DNA of 64,000 nt from RGIG1681 sp017467625 (GTDB lineage Bacteria > Bacillota > Clostridia > Christensenellales > UBA1242), in the NCBI GenBank assembly GCA_017467625.1, contig JAFUSN010000001.1, positions 1-64,000 of the forward strand, given 5' to 3'. Position numbers and translations under genes: made by a program. The notes under the pieces are model-generated. The model searched no databases and was not told the DNA's origin. It was given only the letters and a program-made list of their open reading frames with translations. How positions within the stretch are numbered: position 1 is the first letter of the stretch; each line of letters opens with the position of its first letter. This document shows positions 10,488 to 18,919 of this stretch, piece after piece.

Positions 10488-10826
10488 TTAGCCAATTTGA
10501 CTTGCATCTGTAGCGCCTGAAAGTGTGTTGAACAAGTTCTTAATCATTCCTGTGTTCAAAATGATGTAGATAACTGCAACGAAAACAACTGCAATTAAGA
10601 AACCAACAATAACATTGATGAGTTTACCTTTAGCTGTTTTCTTCTTTTCATCATCATCAGCTTTTGCATATTCAATACCAAGTCTGATACCATAGAACAT
10701 ACCGATAAGAACAAGTGCTGCAAGAAGAATAGGCATAACAATGTTAACAATTCTATAGAAAACTTCATATGCTTTGTTGGCTACATTGCTAATATCATTT
10801 GCTGCTAATAAATTTAAAACGTTCAT
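10488..10826 (-). CDS. TrbC/VirB2-like pilin protein 1
   Basis: 112 residues: a short N-terminal part, a first hydrophobic helix (~31-50, MPILLAALVLIGMFYG), a charged cytoplasmic-type loop rich in Asp/Lys (AKADDDEKKK) and a second hydrophobic helix (~70-92), then a short tail. This two-helix layout with a small polar hairpin is that of VirB2/TrbC pilins and their Gram-positive relatives. RBS AAGGAG precedes the ATG. The gene has its own promoter and terminator and lies directly upstream of the giant VirB6-like gene, supporting a role in the same type IV secretion machine. The family call rests on topology and context; no motif is diagnostic. Confidence 0.6.
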   Translation of the reverse strand: MNVLNLLAANDISNVANKAYEVFYRIVNIVMPILLAALVLIGMFYGIRLGIEYAKADDDEKKKTAKGKLINVIVGFLIAVVFVAVIYIILNTGMIKNLFNTLSGATDASQIG

Positions 10827-10867
10827 AATTTTCTCCTTTTTAAAAAATTACTTAATCGACTATCTTG

Positions 10868-10896
10868 ATATTACCATAACTTTTTGATTTTAGCAA
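10868..10896 (-). promoter_or_regulatory. Promoter of pilin gene 1
   Basis: TTGCTA, 17-base spacer, TAATAT on the minus strand. The GG just before the -10 and the bases after it (GGTAATAT followed by CAAG) closely match the promoter of pilin gene 2. Confidence 0.65.
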
Positions 10897-10933
10897 ACAA
10901 ATTTAGGGGGTTTTTCAAAATTTTAAAAAAATA

Positions 10934-10956
10934 AAACTCGGAAGTTTTCCGAGTTT
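10934..10956 (-). terminator. Terminator of pilin gene 2
   Basis: Perfect stem AAACTCGGAA/TTCCGAGTTT that overlaps the stop codon of the 102-residue pilin; a T-rich tract follows on the minus strand. It separates the two pilin transcripts. Confidence 0.85.
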
Positions 10957-11263
10957 AAACACCATTGTTAATAAAACCAGCAATTGGCCCTCTAATTACA
11001 TATAAAATTGCGAGTAAAACAATAACGCTAAACGCTCCAATTAAAAAATTTTTTAATGTTTTTTGAACATTTGCTTTTTCGGCCTCATCTTCTGCTTTTG
11101 CATACTTAACACCCAAAAACACACCATAAAATAAAGTCAAAAGAGCAACAACACCCATGGCGTATGGCCCAACAAGTGTCATGCCTTCATAAATTGGATT
11201 AACAACACTGTTTCCATCGCCCGCAGAAATAAGTGATATCAAACTTACTAAAAATTTAATCAT
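10955..11263 (-). CDS. TrbC/VirB2-like pilin protein 2
   Basis: 102 residues with the same layout as the neighbouring 112-residue protein: hydrophobic helix (~30-50, ending LTLFYGVFLGVKYAKAED), charged loop rich in Glu/Lys, second helix (~68-90, FLIGAFSVIVLLAILYVI), short tail. The shared YG-x-x-LG-x-x-YAKA-(E/D)-D core shows the two are paralogues. RBS AAAGGTGAG lies before the ATG. It is transcribed from its own promoter and closed by its own terminator, so the two pilins can be produced in different amounts. Likely a structural subunit of the type IV secretion apparatus; alternatively a small membrane accessory protein of it. Confidence 0.6.
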   Translation of the reverse strand: MIKFLVSLISLISAGDGNSVVNPIYEGMTLVGPYAMGVVALLTLFYGVFLGVKYAKAEDEAEKANVQKTLKNFLIGAFSVIVLLAILYVIRGPIAGFINNGV

Positions 11264-11283
11264 AGTCTCACCTTTGTAACTTT

Positions 11284-11312
11284 ATATTACCAAAAAAAAA
11301 GTTACTGTGCAA
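11284..11312 (-). promoter_or_regulatory. Promoter of pilin gene 2
   Basis: TTGCAC, 17-base spacer, TAATAT on the minus strand, with GG before the -10 as in the paralogue's promoter. Confidence 0.7.
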
Positions 11313-11367
11313 CTAATTTAACAAAGGTGGCCAAAATAAATTTATTGAAATTTATCATACAATTGTT

Positions 11368-11395
11368 TTGACTTAAAAAAAGAATATGTTATAAT
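11368..11395 (+). promoter_or_regulatory. Promoter of the virD4-like operon
   Basis: TTGACT, 16-base spacer, TATAAT on the plus strand, divergent from the pilin 2 promoter only about 55 bases away. The coding start at 11437 is preceded by GCGAGGAG. Confidence 0.75.
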
Positions 11396-11436
11396 TCAAA
11401 CTAGATAAGTAAATATTATTATAGCGAGGAGTTTTT

Positions 11437-13401
11437 ATGGCTGAAGAAAAAAATTTTTCTGAAAAAATTATCATGTTTTTTGTTGGAATAATTTTAATTG
11501 CAATTGGCTCATATGCAGGCGGTGTTGCACTTAATTATCTGCTGTCAAAACGTGTGGATTTAACATCAAAAACAACATTGACTTTTGCAATAATTTTATT
11601 TTTAGTTATTGTTCTATTTTTCATTTTAACAAGGTCAAATAGTGATGACAAAGTTAAACTCAACGGCAAAAAAAGCATGGAAAATCAACATTTTGCATCT
11701 CTTTCTGAACTTGACAAAAACTACAAACATTGTCTTTACACAAACCTTAAAAATTTATCAATTACAGGAATGCCTTTTAGGTTTGAGAGAAAACATGGAA
11801 ACATAAAAATTCACTTCACTCCCCCATGTCATGTGTTAATTGTCGGTGCAACTGGTACTGGTAAAACTGCATGCTGGGTTGAACCAACCGTTCAAATTTT
11901 GTCAGAACTTAAAAATAGGCCATCTATGTTTATTACTGACCCAAAAGGTGAAATTTTTGCTCACCACAGTTTAAAACTTAGAAATCAAGGCTATAATGTT
12001 TTGCTTTTGGACCTCACAAATCCTTATGCAAGTAAGCGTTGGAATCCACTTGAAAATATTTACCTTCAATGGCAAAAACAACTTCACCTTGAAGAAGAAA
12101 TTTTAAAACACACAAACGATCCAATTAAAAATTATCCAGATTTATTAAAAGCCGGCCAAATCAAGAGCAACGAATGGTATGAATTTGAAGGAAAAGCCTT
12201 CCCAACTCTTCGTGAAACGCTTGTTGAAGTTGATGTTGAAAAACAAAAAATTAGAGATGATTGTTTTGAAAGTTTGGGAGATATTGCAAGTGCAATTGTT
12301 CCTTCTGACCCGGATCCAAAAAACAAACAATGGACTGATGGTGCCCGTGACTACTTTCTTGCTTGCATGATTGCCATGCTTGAAGATAGCGAAAATGAGG
12401 CTCTTGGTATGACAAAAGATAAATTTTGCTTCTTTAATGCTTACAAAATTGCCATGAATAAAGATGACGATTTTGAGGTAGTTAAAAACTATTTTTCAGG
12501 TCGTGATCCACTTTCAAAAACAAAAGAGCTCTCAACAAACATCATTCAAACAAAAGCAACCGTCACCCGTGATGGCTACATGAGCTCACTCAACACAAAC
12601 TTAACTCTTTTCTCAGATAACGGAATTTGTTTCCTTACTTCATCAAATGACATTCATTTCACTGAATTTGATGACAGACCAACCGCATTTTTCATGAAAA
12701 TTCCCGATGAAAGAGCAACAAGATACAAACTTGCCAGTGTCTGCATAGGTCAGGCATACAAGGAATTTGTTCAAAAAGCCCGTGAAAATGAAAGAATAAA
12801 TTCAGATCACATGGCTCACTTGCAACGCCCAGTATTTTACATCCTTGATGAGTTTGCAAACATGCCAAAAATTGAGGGTCTTAACAGGATTATAACAGTC
12901 GCAAGATCAAGATGGATTTATCTTAACATGGCAATCCAGTCATATTCTCAGCTAGACGATGTTTACGGCAAAGAAGTTGCCGAAGTTGTTCGCGGACAAT
13001 GCCGTGCAACTCTGTTTTATGGAACACCAGACCTTAAAACTCGTGAGGAATTTTCAAAAGAACTTGGAAACCACACAATTGAAACAGAAAGTAAAACTAA
13101 AAATGAAGGAAGTGGAAAAGAAAAAGGAACATCTTCAATTTCAACATCACTTCAGCAAGTTCCACTCATTTACCCTTCAGAACTTGATAAAATTCCACTT
13201 GGTCAAAACATCACCAACAACTTCCAACAATATCCTTGCAAATCAATTGTAACACCTTATTTTAAGTGCACTGATATTTATAAAATTGGTTCAATTCCAG
13301 AAGAGTTCATTCCTGGAAGAACATTCAAAGATAGCGAAGTTTATTACGACATTAGAAAGAGAAACAGCATTGTTTTAAGTTCAGATGATTTTTCAGATTA
13401 A
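11437..13401 (+). CDS. virD4: VirD4/TraG-type type IV secretion coupling ATPase
   Basis: 654 residues. Two N-terminal membrane helices (~10-34 and ~45-66) anchor a cytoplasmic motor domain. Walker A GATGTGKT is at residues 137-144 and Walker B ILDEF at 469-473, followed by NMP and the arginine-rich segment ITVARSRW typical of TraG/VirD4 proteins. Family role: hexameric ATPase that docks substrate (DNA or protein) and feeds it to a type IV secretion channel. It lies divergent to the pilin and giant VirB6-like genes and 14 bases ahead of a surface-protein gene in the same operon. No relaxase is encoded nearby in the window, so whether the substrate is DNA or protein is open. Confidence 0.9.
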   Translation: MAEEKNFSEKIIMFFVGIILIAIGSYAGGVALNYLLSKRVDLTSKTTLTFAIILFLVIVLFFILTRSNSDDKVKLNGKKSMENQHFASLSELDKNYKHCLYTNLKNLSITGMPFRFERKHGNIKIHFTPPCHVLIVGATGTGKTACWVEPTVQILSELKNRPSMFITDPKGEIFAHHSLKLRNQGYNVLLLDLTNPYASKRWNPLENIYLQWQKQLHLEEEILKHTNDPIKNYPDLLKAGQIKSNEWYEFEGKAFPTLRETLVEVDVEKQKIRDDCFESLGDIASAIVPSDPDPKNKQWTDGARDYFLACMIAMLEDSENEALGMTKDKFCFFNAYKIAMNKDDDFEVVKNYFSGRDPLSKTKELSTNIIQTKATVTRDGYMSSLNTNLTLFSDNGICFLTSSNDIHFTEFDDRPTAFFMKIPDERATRYKLASVCIGQAYKEFVQKARENERINSDHMAHLQRPVFYILDEFANMPKIEGLNRIITVARSRWIYLNMAIQSYSQLDDVYGKEVAEVVRGQCRATLFYGTPDLKTREEFSKELGNHTIETESKTKNEGSGKEKGTSSISTSLQQVPLIYPSELDKIPLGQNITNNFQQYPCKSIVTPYFKCTDIYKIGSIPEEFIPGRTFKDSEVYYDIRKRNSIVLSSDDFSD

Positions 13402-13415
13402 TTGAAGAGGATTTT

Positions 13416-15392
13416 ATGAAAAAAATTAGTAAATTTTTTATCATTGCATTATCATTTGTTTTATGTGCAAGTTTGCTCGCACTGGGGTTGTCACATGCAA
13501 AAAAGGCTTCCGCTGCTCCAGCAAACCAAATTTTTAATTATATTTCGTTAAGTGAACAAGGAAAGAAAATTGAAGCAAACAATTTCCTAACTGTAAATGA
13601 CGAATCTGTTTTGTTCACAAACAGTTCTGTTACAATTAAATTTCAACCATTCACAACTCACTATTTGCTTGACGCTCCCCTCTCTGAATACGAAAATGAT
13701 TATTACATAACATACACGAGCGTAACAATTGAAAAAAATTTAGAAACTGAAACCTATCCACTGTATGCGTCATTTAATGGCATTACTTACTATTTCACAT
13801 ATGACACAGTAACTGAGGTTATCACATTAAACACTTTAATTGGAAATAGACCTGTTCGATTTCTTTCGTCAAATGAAACCACTGGAATTGTTTCAGTAAG
13901 TGAAAATGCCGAGCACTCCATTTTGACCGTAAAATCAGTTGAAACAATGACTCCAAAATTTAACACAAATTCAGTTCATTTTGGTTTAGTTTCACCGGTG
14001 AATGATGGATTTACAATAAAAAAACCTGACATTAATTTTGCCAACGGAACAAATCCTGTTGTTTACTTTAACACATATGAAACTGGAAATCCTCGCCTTC
14101 CAATGATTCAAAGGGAGCAGACATTTTCAAAAATGAAAATTGATTTCCCTCATGAGATAAATTTAACCTACACTGAAAGTAATCCACTTTATTTCAATAT
14201 AAATTACAATGGATTCATTTACAACTTTAAACTCTACACAAAAACCTTATCTGGAATTAACTGTTTGTTTTTAGATGAAAATAGAGATTCAAATGCCAAA
14301 AAATTTGTAACTGACAGCACCACATATGCTGCAACAGAAGATCTTTCAGTTATCTTCTCAGAAACTGGAAGATACTCATTTGAAATTTATGATTCAACGT
14401 ATCTTTGTGGAACAAACAATTCAAACTACTATGCAACTTCATTCTATATCTTAGCTGGTGAAAATTCCGACTATCAAAACATCTACATGATTGCCGAAAC
14501 ATTAAATGATGACGGAACACCAATTGAATATATTGTAAGCACAGCAACTGGAGATTCTGCATCAACCGAAACAGACAATGCAGTAACTCTAAACAACAAT
14601 GTAAAACTTAAAATTAAAAATCTTAAACAACTTGGAGAAAATCTTGAAAATGTAATTGAAAAAGTTGAAGTTACTTCTGTTGAATTTGGTGCAAGCGGAA
14701 ACATTCCACACACGAAAATATACTCCCCTGCTGAACTACTTAATCTTTCTGAAAATAGTGACGATGTTGAATTTACTTTTTCAGACGATAACTACTATTT
14801 AATCACAGTATTTGAAAAAGGCACAAACAATAAAAAAAGTTACAACTTTTCAATCATAAAAAAAGTTAAAGCATCTTATAAAGTTAATGGTCAAAGCTAC
14901 ATTGCATCAATCCCATTTCAAATTGAAGAAAAGAACTACACGCTTGAAATCAATGCAACACTTAAATTTAAAGTTCAAATTGGTTCATCTTCTGAACTAG
15001 ATAGAACCACAAACAGAACTTACTATAACAACTTCAAAATTAGGTATGGCGTTCAAGAAGTTTCGTTAACTTCCGTCGGAACTGGAACAGATGAAACTGG
15101 CGACTTTTTAGCCGTTAAATGCCAAGGCGTTGGGCTTATTAATGTTGTGGTTGAATTTAATGGAAACATAACAAATTACCAAATAAATTCTGGTGAAAAT
15201 GTAATTTTAAGAGAATATGGAACCTACAATATAACAATGACCGACTCAATGGGAACCACGGACACAAAAACATTTTCACTATCAAAACAACTAAACACTT
15301 CAGCTTATTTGTTGATTGGTCTTTCAGCCGTTGTTGTGCTTGTTATTGCCCTATTTATAATAATTGCCAGATCAAAAGTTAAAACAAGATAA
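13416..15392 (+). CDS. Secreted, C-terminally membrane-anchored surface protein, unknown function
   Basis: 658 residues. Signal peptide at residues 1-33 (KKISKFFIIALSFVLCASLL, with a likely cut after KKASA). The body is Ser/Thr/Asn/Tyr-rich and beta-like, similar in composition to the ectodomain of the giant VirB6-like protein. A single helix at about 632-651 (LLIGLSAVVVLVIALFIIIA) and a short basic tail end it. I do not recognise a family. Cotranscribed with the coupling ATPase (14-base gap, RBS GAAGAGG), so it probably serves the secretion machine, for example as a surface adaptor or contact protein; that is inference from context. Confidence 0.75.
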   Translation: MKKISKFFIIALSFVLCASLLALGLSHAKKASAAPANQIFNYISLSEQGKKIEANNFLTVNDESVLFTNSSVTIKFQPFTTHYLLDAPLSEYENDYYITYTSVTIEKNLETETYPLYASFNGITYYFTYDTVTEVITLNTLIGNRPVRFLSSNETTGIVSVSENAEHSILTVKSVETMTPKFNTNSVHFGLVSPVNDGFTIKKPDINFANGTNPVVYFNTYETGNPRLPMIQREQTFSKMKIDFPHEINLTYTESNPLYFNINYNGFIYNFKLYTKTLSGINCLFLDENRDSNAKKFVTDSTTYAATEDLSVIFSETGRYSFEIYDSTYLCGTNNSNYYATSFYILAGENSDYQNIYMIAETLNDDGTPIEYIVSTATGDSASTETDNAVTLNNNVKLKIKNLKQLGENLENVIEKVEVTSVEFGASGNIPHTKIYSPAELLNLSENSDDVEFTFSDDNYYLITVFEKGTNNKKSYNFSIIKKVKASYKVNGQSYIASIPFQIEEKNYTLEINATLKFKVQIGSSSELDRTTNRTYYNNFKIRYGVQEVSLTSVGTGTDETGDFLAVKCQGVGLINVVVEFNGNITNYQINSGENVILREYGTYNITMTDSMGTTDTKTFSLSKQLNTSAYLLIGLSAVVVLVIALFIIIARSKVKTR

Positions 15393-15419
15393 GAGTTCAA
15401 ATTTGAACTCTTTTTTTTT
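15391..15419 (+). terminator. Terminator of the virD4-like operon
   Basis: Perfect 11-bp palindromic stem AAGAGTTCAAA/TTTGAACTCTT followed by T9 directly after the surface-protein stop codon. Confidence 0.9.
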
Positions 15420-15483
15420 GCACTAAAAAATTTAAATTACCCAAAATTCACCACCAATTTCATTTTTTAGCATATACTTTAAT

Positions 15484-16254
15484 ATGGAAAAAGAGTATAT
15501 TTTATTTATAGACAGTGGGGTTGGCGGGCTGTCTACACTAGCAGAAATTTATCAAAGGCTTGATGAAAATTACATATATTTTGCTGATAATAAAAACCAT
15601 CCTTACGGCAACAAAAGTCCAGAAAAACTTTGTGAAATTTTAACGAAAATAATAACAGATGTAAAATGTCATTACAAGTTAAAAATGGTTGTATTGGCTT
15701 GCAATACTGCAACAACATCTGTAATAGATTCTCTTCGTGAAAAATTTCCTGAAACTGCGTTTATTGGCACAGAACCAGCAATTAAACTTGCCGAAAATTT
15801 AGGATATAAGCGCATACTGGTTTTAGTTACAAAATTAACTTCATGCCAACCTAAATTTAAAAATTTGGTTGAAAACACAAAAAAAATTGGCACAATTGTA
15901 AAAGTTTTGGTTGTTGATAAATTTGCTTCAAACATTGAAAGAAATTTAATTGAAAATTCTTTTCTTTCCAATTTTCGCGTGCTTAAAAATTTATACACAA
16001 TTAAACTGAACTCAAAAAATATTGATTCAGTGGTTTTAGGTTGCACTCATTATTGTCATGAGAAAAAAAGAATAGAAAATTTAACCGGCAAAACTGTGCT
16101 TGACGGTAATTTTGGCGTGTTTAAACGCGTTTTAACTTTAGATAAACAATTTGCTTTATCTAAAAGTTTTCCTGTTTTTATGCTTTCAAATTCGTCAAAA
16201 TTCACCAAACAAAAATATGTAAAAATATTTAACCAAATACTTGCAAATAAATAA
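15484..16254 (+). CDS. murI: Glutamate racemase
   Basis: 256 residues. Converts L-glutamate to D-glutamate for peptidoglycan. N-terminal DSGVGGLSTL and PYGNKS match the substrate-binding segments; the two catalytic cysteines are in ACNTAT (~75) and GCTHY (~181). Length is normal for MurI. The C-terminal end is slightly divergent (DGNFGV where many have a D-P motif). No ribosome-binding site is visible; a TATACT box ends five bases before the ATG, so the mRNA might be leaderless, although no good -35 accompanies it. Confidence 0.85.
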   Translation: MEKEYILFIDSGVGGLSTLAEIYQRLDENYIYFADNKNHPYGNKSPEKLCEILTKIITDVKCHYKLKMVVLACNTATTSVIDSLREKFPETAFIGTEPAIKLAENLGYKRILVLVTKLTSCQPKFKNLVENTKKIGTIVKVLVVDKFASNIERNLIENSFLSNFRVLKNLYTIKLNSKNIDSVVLGCTHYCHEKKRIENLTGKTVLDGNFGVFKRVLTLDKQFALSKSFPVFMLSNSSKFTKQKYVKIFNQILANK

Positions 16255-16269
16255 AATGTATGTTAAAAT
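16241..16269 (+). promoter_or_regulatory. Promoter of rpsT
   Basis: TTGCAA, 17-base spacer, TAAAAT; overlaps the last codons of murI. The start at 16304 has RBS AAAAGGAG. Confidence 0.7.
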
Positions 16270-16303
16270 TGGTGCTAGATATTGAAAAGGAGCAAATAAA
16301 TTT

Positions 16304-16582
16304 ATGCCTATTATTAAATCAGCAAAGAAAAGACAGGAAGTTGCACTTAGAGACAATGCTAGAAACAAAAGCGAAAGAAGTGCTCTTGCCACCGCTATAA
16401 AGAAGTTCAATAAAGCAATTGCAGATAAAGATGTAGAACTTGCAAAAAAACTCCTTCCTGAAACATTCTCAAAAATTGATGAGGAAGTTACAAAAGGTGT
16501 TATTCATAAAAACAAAGCAAATAACAAAAAAGCAAGTCTTTCAATTGAACTTACAAAACTTGAAAATGAATTAAAAAAATAA
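16304..16582 (+). CDS. rpsT: 30S ribosomal protein S20
   Basis: 92 residues. Begins MPIIKSAKKRQEVALRDNARNK, the conserved basic N-terminus of S20, followed by the long helical body with ALATAIKKF and the C-terminal IHKNKANNKKASL segment. Binds 16S rRNA during small-subunit assembly. Own promoter upstream and hairpin terminator directly after the stop; not in an operon with murI. Confidence 0.95.
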   Translation: MPIIKSAKKRQEVALRDNARNKSERSALATAIKKFNKAIADKDVELAKKLLPETFSKIDEEVTKGVIHKNKANNKKASLSIELTKLENELKK

Positions 16583-16607
16583 AAATTAGGTATAAGCCTA
16601 ATTTTTT
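16582..16607 (+). terminator. Terminator of rpsT
   Basis: AAATTAGG/CCTAATTT stem with T-run on the plus strand immediately after the stop codon. Confidence 0.85.
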
Positions 16608-16648
16608 ATTTTTCATCAAAACTAAAATCGACAATTTTTGCAAAAAAC

Positions 16649-16672
16649 AAAAACCACGAATTTCGTGGTTTT
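16649..16672. terminator. Bidirectional terminator
   Basis: AAAACCACGAA/TTCGTGGTTTT stem with T-runs on both strands; lies between convergent rpsT and the minus-strand gene ending at 16691, and probably serves the latter. Confidence 0.85.
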
Positions 16673-16690
16673 TTATTTTTACAATTTAAT

Positions 16691-17461
16691 TTAGTTTTCG
16701 CTTCCGTCTCCAAGTTGTCCAGGTTTATTTTCTTTAACTAGTCCACTAAACTCATCAAGGTCAATTTTAATAATTCTATCTGGATGACATATTTCTCCGT
16801 TTACCAACCCCACAAGTAAGTCAAAATCTGTTTTGATGTAGTAATCTAAATTATGATTATTTTTAGGATCTGTTACATATCTATCTATATTTGATTTAAG
16901 ATTTTCAGAAAGTTGTATTTTTTCTTCTTCTGTAATTGGAGCAAACCTAGCATCTAAAGCAGCTTTCATTTCTGGTGTTTGAATTAACTTTAAAATAATC
17001 GCCAAACCTTTTTTGTTAAGAAATGCCTCATGATAAAATCCACTAAAATAATCCCTAACTTTTTCACCGGCTATGCTGGCCTTACCAACAAATCCAAAAA
17101 CACTGCGATCTTTAATACAAGCTCCATCTTCAATAGTGGAAAGTGGTGTTCCATAAGCAAGCCCAAAATATCTTTCACCATCTTCTAAAACTTTGTCAAT
17201 ACAGTTTGCTTCATTATAATCTTCAGCACCTGTAATATATGGAACATCATTTTCATCCAACTTGATTTCGGTTGTAAAACAAAGTTTTTCACTACCTACA
17301 TCCACACCAAGTGAGTATGTTCCATCTTTTTTCCTAATCAATTTAACACTCTCAGTATTCCAACGATCGCTTGTCCTAACAATGCCATTCCCAGTATCGA
17401 TTTCTTGAAAATCCCTAAAACTCATCAAATGTTCTAAATCAAATCCCTTTAAATATGCCAT
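16691..17461 (-). CDS. Hypothetical protein, 256 residues
   Basis: Start placed at the ATG at 17461 (MAYLKGFDLE), because GGGAGGGAGAATA sits just before it; the frame extends nine codons further without a better site. Soluble, mixed charge, no signal peptide or membrane helix. N-terminal half is rich in beta-type segments with Gly-Thr pairs (DGTYSLGVDVGSEKL), the C-terminal part is helical (ITEEEKIQLSENLKSNIDRY). I do not recognise a family. Convergent with rpsT across a shared terminator; the next gene upstream ends after a 69-base gap starting at 17530, so it may be monocistronic. Confidence 0.65.
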   Translation of the reverse strand: MAYLKGFDLEHLMSFRDFQEIDTGNGIVRTSDRWNTESVKLIRKKDGTYSLGVDVGSEKLCFTTEIKLDENDVPYITGAEDYNEANCIDKVLEDGERYFGLAYGTPLSTIEDGACIKDRSVFGFVGKASIAGEKVRDYFSGFYHEAFLNKKGLAIILKLIQTPEMKAALDARFAPITEEEKIQLSENLKSNIDRYVTDPKNNHNLDYYIKTDFDLLVGLVNGEICHPDRIIKIDLDEFSGLVKENKPGQLGDGSEN

Positions 17462-17529
17462 ATTATTCTCCCTCCCTTTCTTGTGCATATTTTACCATGT
17501 TTTTAGCATAAAATCAATACCAAACGCAT

Positions 17530-18918
17530 TTATTTTTCGCCTTTTTTCTTCTTTTCTGGCTTGATCATTTTGTCTTTCTTTATGTCCATTGCAACAACTT
17601 GGCTAACAGCCTTTGCAACTTGTTCGTTTGCTTCAGGTTCACCAATGTTTTCAGTAATTTTAACTACTGATGACAAAAATTCAACTTCAACATTTGCGTA
17701 ATATGATTTTACTGAAAGCTTATAGTGGATAATCATAGAAACAATAATCAAAACAATAAAGCCACATGCCGTAAGCAAATAAACAAGTTTCTTGTTTGTA
17801 AAAAATGCATTAAATGCACTCATTGATTTTGCAGCACCATCAAAAGTTGAAGCAAAATTAGAATCACTCAAAACTTGAATAATTGAGTTGTAGGTTAAAA
17901 TTAAATTGTCTTTAACTGCATTATTTCCATATTTTTCTTTTATGTAAGTCAAATTGTCATTTTCTGTGTAACAAATTGTCTTTTGCCCAGCAAACTCACT
18001 CCTTCCAATAACAATTCCATCAGAATAATCTCCAGCAAAAAAGCTGATTGTTGAAATTCCCTTCTTTTTGAATGAATAATTATCTGAAATCATTGCAATA
18101 TGATAATATCCAAGTCCAAGTTCATCACCATCTGTTAAAACTTTATTTAAATGAACAAGCTCAACTTCTCTAACTCCAAGCGTTGCATCGGACAGCGTTT
18201 TGGAAACAAAATTTGACGCATTTGTTTTTATTTCATCCATATAAAAATACAGATTCTTTCCCACCGCAACACTATCCAAGTTAATCATACACAAAATATT
18301 TTCTCTTTCTTCAGCACTGATTCCCTGAACATAAAACTCTGATCCGGCATTATTTGATTCACCAGCACCAAAGAAAACAATTTCAACATTAAATTTAAGA
18401 TTGTATGTTGAAAGATTTTTTGCAATTGCCAAAAGCGTAGCAACACTTCCCGCACTTCCAGCAATTGATTGACTTGCAACAAACTTATTGGTGTCTAAAT
18501 TGCCAAAAGCTTCATTAACTTTATAGGCAATTGCATCATAATGACATCCAATAATCACCCACTTGTTTGAATTTGAAACTTTGTAATCAAAAATAATATT
18601 TTGCGACTGTTTGTAAGCGCCATCAAATGCCGACTTAAAATTAAATTCTTGAACACCATCAGCAATATAATTATTTGATTTTGGGGTTAATGTTGTTCCG
18701 CTTAAATAATTTTTAATGTAGTTTGCAGCATTTTTTTCACCATCACTTCCAGGGGCTCTTTCTGTGAAGGCGGCAAATCCCAAAGCGGCATCAATATCAC
18801 TTGAAACAGTAACCTCACTAACTGCAGCGCTTGCAACTGAAATTTCACTGCCAGAAAAACCAATAAAACACAAAACCATGGCAATGACAACACAAATAAA
18901 TTTTAAAAACTTCTTCAT
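17530..18918 (-). CDS. M28-family peptidase-like membrane protein, probably inactive
   Basis: 462 residues: signal peptide (1-32), M28 aminopeptidase-like ectodomain, membrane helix (~377-398) and a Lys/Glu-rich cytoplasmic tail. The first metal ligand pair is kept (GCHYDA, H126 and D128) and so is D215 (INLDSV). However, the bridging Asp of the usual AND(D/N) motif is replaced (IAGSAGS, ~152-158), the catalytic Glu of the EE pair is Gly (FFGAGES, G186), and the last His is Tyr (CYTENDN). By family knowledge this should abolish two-zinc catalysis, so I infer a non-enzymatic binding or scaffold role. Two bases separate it from the upstream membrane-protein gene, so it is cotranscribed with holA. 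Confidence 0.75.
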   Translation of the reverse strand: MKKFLKFICVVIAMVLCFIGFSGSEISVASAAVSEVTVSSDIDAALGFAAFTERAPGSDGEKNAANYIKNYLSGTTLTPKSNNYIADGVQEFNFKSAFDGAYKQSQNIIFDYKVSNSNKWVIIGCHYDAIAYKVNEAFGNLDTNKFVASQSIAGSAGSVATLLAIAKNLSTYNLKFNVEIVFFGAGESNNAGSEFYVQGISAEERENILCMINLDSVAVGKNLYFYMDEIKTNASNFVSKTLSDATLGVREVELVHLNKVLTDGDELGLGYYHIAMISDNYSFKKKGISTISFFAGDYSDGIVIGRSEFAGQKTICYTENDNLTYIKEKYGNNAVKDNLILTYNSIIQVLSDSNFASTFDGAAKSMSAFNAFFTNKKLVYLLTACGFIVLIIVSMIIHYKLSVKSYYANVEVEFLSSVVKITENIGEPEANEQVAKAVSQVVAMDIKKDKMIKPEKKKKGEK

Positions 18919-18919
18919 A

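Noticed and set aside
15420..15483. Promoter for murI
   Set aside because: TATACT is present five bases before the ATG but no acceptable -35 lies at 16-18 bases, so no promoter feature was called.
15672..16046. 124-residue minus-strand open frame opposite murI
   Set aside because: Antisense of conserved racemase motifs, no signals of its own.
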